Positions 5,846 through 6,612 of a stretch of DNA of 6,612 bases are shown one piece after another. Position numbers and translations under genes: made by a program. The notes under the pieces are model-generated. The model searched no databases. It was not told where the DNA came from and saw only the letters and a program-made list of their open reading frames with translations. Position 1 is the first letter of the stretch; each line of letters opens with the position of its first letter. Location: NCBI GenBank assembly GCA_017416665.1, contig JAFQBO010000026.1, forward strand, positions 1-6,612, in the 5' to 3' direction. The DNA is from Oscillospiraceae bacterium. Lineage in GTDB: Bacteria > Bacillota > Clostridia > Oscillospirales > Ruminococcaceae.

Positions 5846-6612
5846 TTACTTCTTCTTAGCGAGTTCACGAGCAAGAGCAGCAGCGTCACGAACTGTGATT
5901 TCGCCGTCCTGGTTGTAGTCTGAGCAAGCTGGAAGCTTAGCAACTTCTTCTGCACCCTTAGCAAGAGCCTTAGCGATAGTAGCACAGTCACGAACTGAAA
6001 CTTCGCCGTCGAGGTTAGCGTCGCCGAGGAGAGCTACTGATGACTTTAAGCCGAGGAGTTCCTTACCCTTAACGTATTCAGCGATAGCTGAACCTTCTTC
6101 AGCAAGAACAGCCATGTTTGTGTATGTGATTGAGTTTACCCAGAGATCAAACTTAGCAGCTGTAGCTTCTGAAAGGTTCATAGCAGCTTCGTTCTTGATC
6201 ATGAGAGCAACAGCGTCAACGATGTTCATATCTTCTGTAGCACCAGCGAGCTTAGCCTTGTTCTGGAACTTAGCAGCAACTTCTGCGAGTTCGTCAGTTG
6301 TCCATTCAGCTTCCTTGTCATTGTACTTGAATTCAGCTGCGATGTAGTTTACAACAGCATCCTTGTTATCAACTGTTACTTCGTATGGATTCATACCGAG
6401 TTCAGCTTCGAGGTATGCAGCGATTGAAGTCTTTGTGATAAAAGCAACATCACCCATGTTTTCAAGTGTAATTGAAGATGGAGCGTTTACAACAGCGAGT
6501 GTTGTGAGGTCAGCGAAAGCAAGGTTGTCGATACCAACAACTGCATATGCTGTTTCAACAGCTTCACCGTTTTCGTTTGTTGTTGTTGCCTTAACTTCAG
6601 CAGGGATTGTGA
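5846..6612 (-). CDS. LRR-type secreted protein with C-terminal dockerin, 5' end outside window
   Basis: The frame is open to the window edge, so the ATG at 6457 is internal; 254 residues are visible (codons from 6610). Visible residues 1 to about 65 fit LRR_5/BspA patterns (IPAEVK, VVGIDNLAFADLTTL, then MGDVAFITKTSI). Residues about 66-190 are Ala- and Glu-rich, probably helical, and not recognised. A dockerin occupies about 197-250. Its calcium loops DANLDGEVSVRD and DYNQDGEITVRD have D, N, D, S or T, D at positions 1, 3, 5, 9, 12, and helices ATIAKALAKG and AAALARELA. It thus differs from the other two dockerins here and probably has another cohesin partner. Codon use is strikingly biased (Lys almost all AAG, Ala GCT/GCA, Gly GGT/GGA), unlike the AAA-rich neighbours, which suggests a highly expressed protein. 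A hairpin terminator follows about 20 nt after the stop. Confidence 0.87.
   Translation of the reverse strand, partial: TIPAEVKATTTNENGEAVETAYAVVGIDNLAFADLTTLAVVNAPSSITLENMGDVAFITKTSIAAYLEAELGMNPYEVTVDNKDAVVNYIAAEFKYNDKEAEWTTDELAEVAAKFQNKAKLAGATEDMNIVDAVALMIKNEAAMNLSEATAAKFDLWVNSITYTNMAVLAEEGSAIAEYVKGKELLGLKSSVALLGDANLDGEVSVRDCATIAKALAKGAEEVAKLPACSDYNQDGEITVRDAAALARELAKKK

Noticed and set aside
5788..5991. Small minus-strand open frame over the dockerin end and terminator
   Set aside because: It overlaps the dockerin coding region in another frame and runs through the terminator hairpin, so it is not credible as a gene.
6455..6457. ATG as the start of the minus-strand dockerin protein
   Set aside because: The frame continues open to the window end with LRR-like sequence and the same biased codon use, so the start lies outside.

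Overview
This AT-rich window looks like a chromosomal segment from a gut or rumen Ruminococcus (Firmicutes, Oscillospiraceae). I base this on three dockerin-bearing secreted proteins, on dockerin sequences of the kind known from cellulosomal ruminococci, on BspA-type leucine-rich repeats, and on Gram-positive expression signals (strong AGGAGG sites, a TTGACA/TAAAAT promoter). The species cannot be fixed from sequence alone. I see no tRNA, rRNA, CRISPR array, insertion sequence or phage gene.

Plus strand, 1-3886: three genes packed head to tail, probably one operon. (1) The 3' end of a secreted protein with a beta-rich segment, an Ig-like domain and a C-terminal dockerin; it enters from outside the window. 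(2) After 45 nt, a long LRR_5 (BspA-like) secreted protein that should also end in a dockerin. Its reading frame is broken by what looks like a one-base loss in an A run near 2430-2433, so it reads as an LRR part (752-2452) and an LRR-plus-dockerin part (2461-3159). (3) After 13 nt, a CPBP-family (CAAX protease/bacteriocin-processing type) membrane protein. A strong, bidirectional-looking terminator at 3898-3934 ends the unit.

Minus strand, 4024-5662: a two-gene ABC transporter of the BcrA / lantibiotic-protection type. The ATPase gene is followed by an ABC-2 permease gene that overlaps it by 8 nt. A consensus-like sigma-A promoter (5693-5721) drives the pair, and the unit converges on the shared terminator.

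Minus strand, 5846-6612: the 3' part of another LRR/dockerin secreted protein. Its codon choice is very different (nearly all Lys as AAG, richer in G+C), which suggests high expression. It has its own hairpin terminator at 5800-5826, and its 5' end lies beyond the window.

Taken together, the window supplies cell-surface or scaffoldin-borne binding proteins (LRR and Ig modules carried on dockerins) next to two membrane functions, a CPBP protease homologue and an ABC exporter. The dockerins of genes 1 and 2 are almost identical in DNA, so they should dock to the same cohesin; the third dockerin belongs to a different sequence group. No catalytic carbohydrase is visible here.
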